Shown here: positions 6,494 to 7,122 of the stretch, in pieces
Numbering within the stretch: the stretch's first letter is position 1
How the letters are laid out: every line of letters begins with the position of its first letter
Assembly: GCA_021795135.1 (NCBI GenBank)
Contig: JAJYPT010000088.1
Span: 1-7,122 of the forward strand
Source of the DNA: Actinomycetes bacterium
GTDB lineage: Bacteria; Actinomycetota; Acidimicrobiia; Acidimicrobiales; JAJYPT01
DNA: 7,122 nucleotides
Direction of reading: 5' to 3'
The notes under the pieces: generated by a model
Seen by the model: the letters and a program-made list of their open reading frames with translations, nothing else
Database searches by the model: none
What the model was told of the DNA's origin: nothing
Program-made: the position numbers and the translations under genes

Positions 6494-6514
6494 ATAAAAG
6501 CTAGTAACAAAGGG

Positions 6515-6549
6515 TATACTTATTATTGTTGATCTAGGGAATAAGTATA
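6515..6549. promoter_or_regulatory. Dyad in the bcp/DUF1707 divergent spacer
   Basis: TATACTTATT (6515-6524) and AATAAGTATA (6540-6549) are perfect 10-bp inverted arms around a 15-nt centre. Each arm carries TATACT, a good -10 hexamer, pointing right on the plus strand and left on the minus strand. The plus copy would give a leader of about 30 nt for the DUF1707 gene; no good -35 is seen for either. It could be a repressor/activator operator or paired promoters. Confidence 0.45.
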
Positions 6550-6558
6550 AGGTTTTTC

Positions 6559-6996
6559 ATGTCTAATGAACGTTTATCAATTAGAGCTTCGGATAAAGAC
6601 AGAGATAATGTTGCTTCTCAACTATCTCTTCATTATAGCGAGGGACGACTAGATTTTGCAGAATATCAACAAAGACTAGATGAAGCTTATTCTGCTAAGA
6701 CCTTTCAGGATTTAGATTTTTGCCTTAGACAGCTACCTGCTTCTTATTCCTATTCTATCCAAGCCCATCCTTTGAGCCAACAAAATGAAAAGATAAAAAG
6801 ACATTGGCTCGTCTTTCCTCATATTTTGTTATATGTATTAGTTATAAGTTTTCTTATTGTTATATGGAGCCTAACTAATCCTGGAGGTTATTTTTGGCCT
6901 GTGTGGCCTGCTTTGGGATGGGGAATAGGAATTTCTACTTATGCTTTAAAAGGAGCCCATGAAAATAATAAAATTAGAGCTAGGATGAGAAAATAA
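6559..6996 (+). CDS. DUF1707 (SHOCT-like) and 2TM domain membrane protein
   Basis: The 145-residue protein has two recognisable parts. Residues about 5-58 (RASDKDRDNVASQLSLHYSE onward, then LDFAEYQQRLDEAYSAKT and LRQLP) fit DUF1707, a short helical domain typical of actinobacteria. Residues about 78-130 form a 2TM domain: a basic HW start, a first membrane helix (about 84-105), the NPGGYFWPVWPALGWGIG hairpin, and a second helix. The C-terminus is basic and likely cytoplasmic. A TAAGG sits 6 nt before the ATG. It is read divergently from bcp. The molecular role of this family is unknown; a sensor or scaffold at the membrane is a guess. Family assignment is strong; function is not known. Confidence 0.9.
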   Translation: MSNERLSIRASDKDRDNVASQLSLHYSEGRLDFAEYQQRLDEAYSAKTFQDLDFCLRQLPASYSYSIQAHPLSQQNEKIKRHWLVFPHILLYVLVISFLIVIWSLTNPGGYFWPVWPALGWGIGISTYALKGAHENNKIRARMRK

Positions 6997-7035
6997 ACAA
7001 ATGCATATTGACCATACTCTTTTGATTACACAAAA

Positions 7036-7122
7036 TTGACTTCTATACAAAACCTAGATCCCGCCATTGCCCAAGATCCATGGCAAGATGGAACTTTTTT
7101 TTCTTGGTTACCTGGGGTCGAC
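7036..7122 (+). CDS. Possible start of an unidentified gene, cut by window edge
   Basis: After the DUF1707 stop, the last 126 nt have no certain gene. The best candidate is a plus-strand frame from TTG 7036 that stays open to the edge for 29 codons (LTSIQNLDPAIAQDPWQDG and on). No Shine-Dalgarno precedes the TTG. A competing frame starts at ATG 7080, and a minus-strand frame is also open here. I do not recognise the product. Confidence 0.25.
   Translation, partial: MTSIQNLDPAIAQDPWQDGTFFSWLPGVD

Noticed and set aside
7117..7122. GTCGAC at the exact window end
   Set aside because: It is a SalI-type restriction site and may mark a cloning boundary, but one six-base site is also expected by chance; no biological meaning claimed.

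Overview
This is an AT-rich window (hand counts on three coding lines average about 39% G+C) from a compact bacterial chromosome. Three features point to Actinobacteriota: an actinobacterial-type DUF1707 plus 2TM membrane protein, an M50-type membrane metalloprotease of the form seen in actinobacteria, and a tRNA gene without an encoded CCA end. Low G+C together with an enlarged FabD suggests a marine low-GC Acidimicrobiia lineage of the Actinomarina type. That placement is inference from family memory and was not searched.

Layout. Positions 1-538 hold a membrane metalloprotease on the minus strand that runs off the left edge. A tRNA-Leu(CAA), also on the minus strand, lies at 793-875. From 1036 to 5568 there is a tight plus-strand fatty-acid synthesis (FAS II) operon: fabD, fabH, fabG, acpP, fabF. 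On the minus strand, a bcp-type peroxiredoxin and fabZ overlap by 14 nt and run toward fabF, leaving only 3 nt between the fabF and fabZ stop codons. A divergent promoter region separates bcp from the DUF1707 gene (6559-6996). The last 126 nt hold at most the start of another gene.

How the genes work together. FabD loads malonate onto the AcpP phosphopantetheine arm. FabH condenses the starter acyl-CoA with malonyl-ACP. FabG reduces the 3-keto group, FabZ removes water, and FabF runs later condensations. The enoyl-ACP reductase is not in the window. All expected catalytic residues are present, so the pathway looks functional.

The most unusual features are: (1) a C-terminal domain of about 110 residues on FabD that resembles a biotinyl/lipoyl barrel without the modifiable lysine; (2) a perfect 12-bp hairpin in the DNA encoding that domain; (3) a perfect 16-bp inverted repeat built into the coding 3' ends of convergent fabF and fabZ; and (4) a dyad between bcp and the DUF1707 gene carrying a TATACT hexamer on each strand. 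I saw no mobile element, CRISPR array, prophage or defence system. Most of this is core housekeeping DNA.
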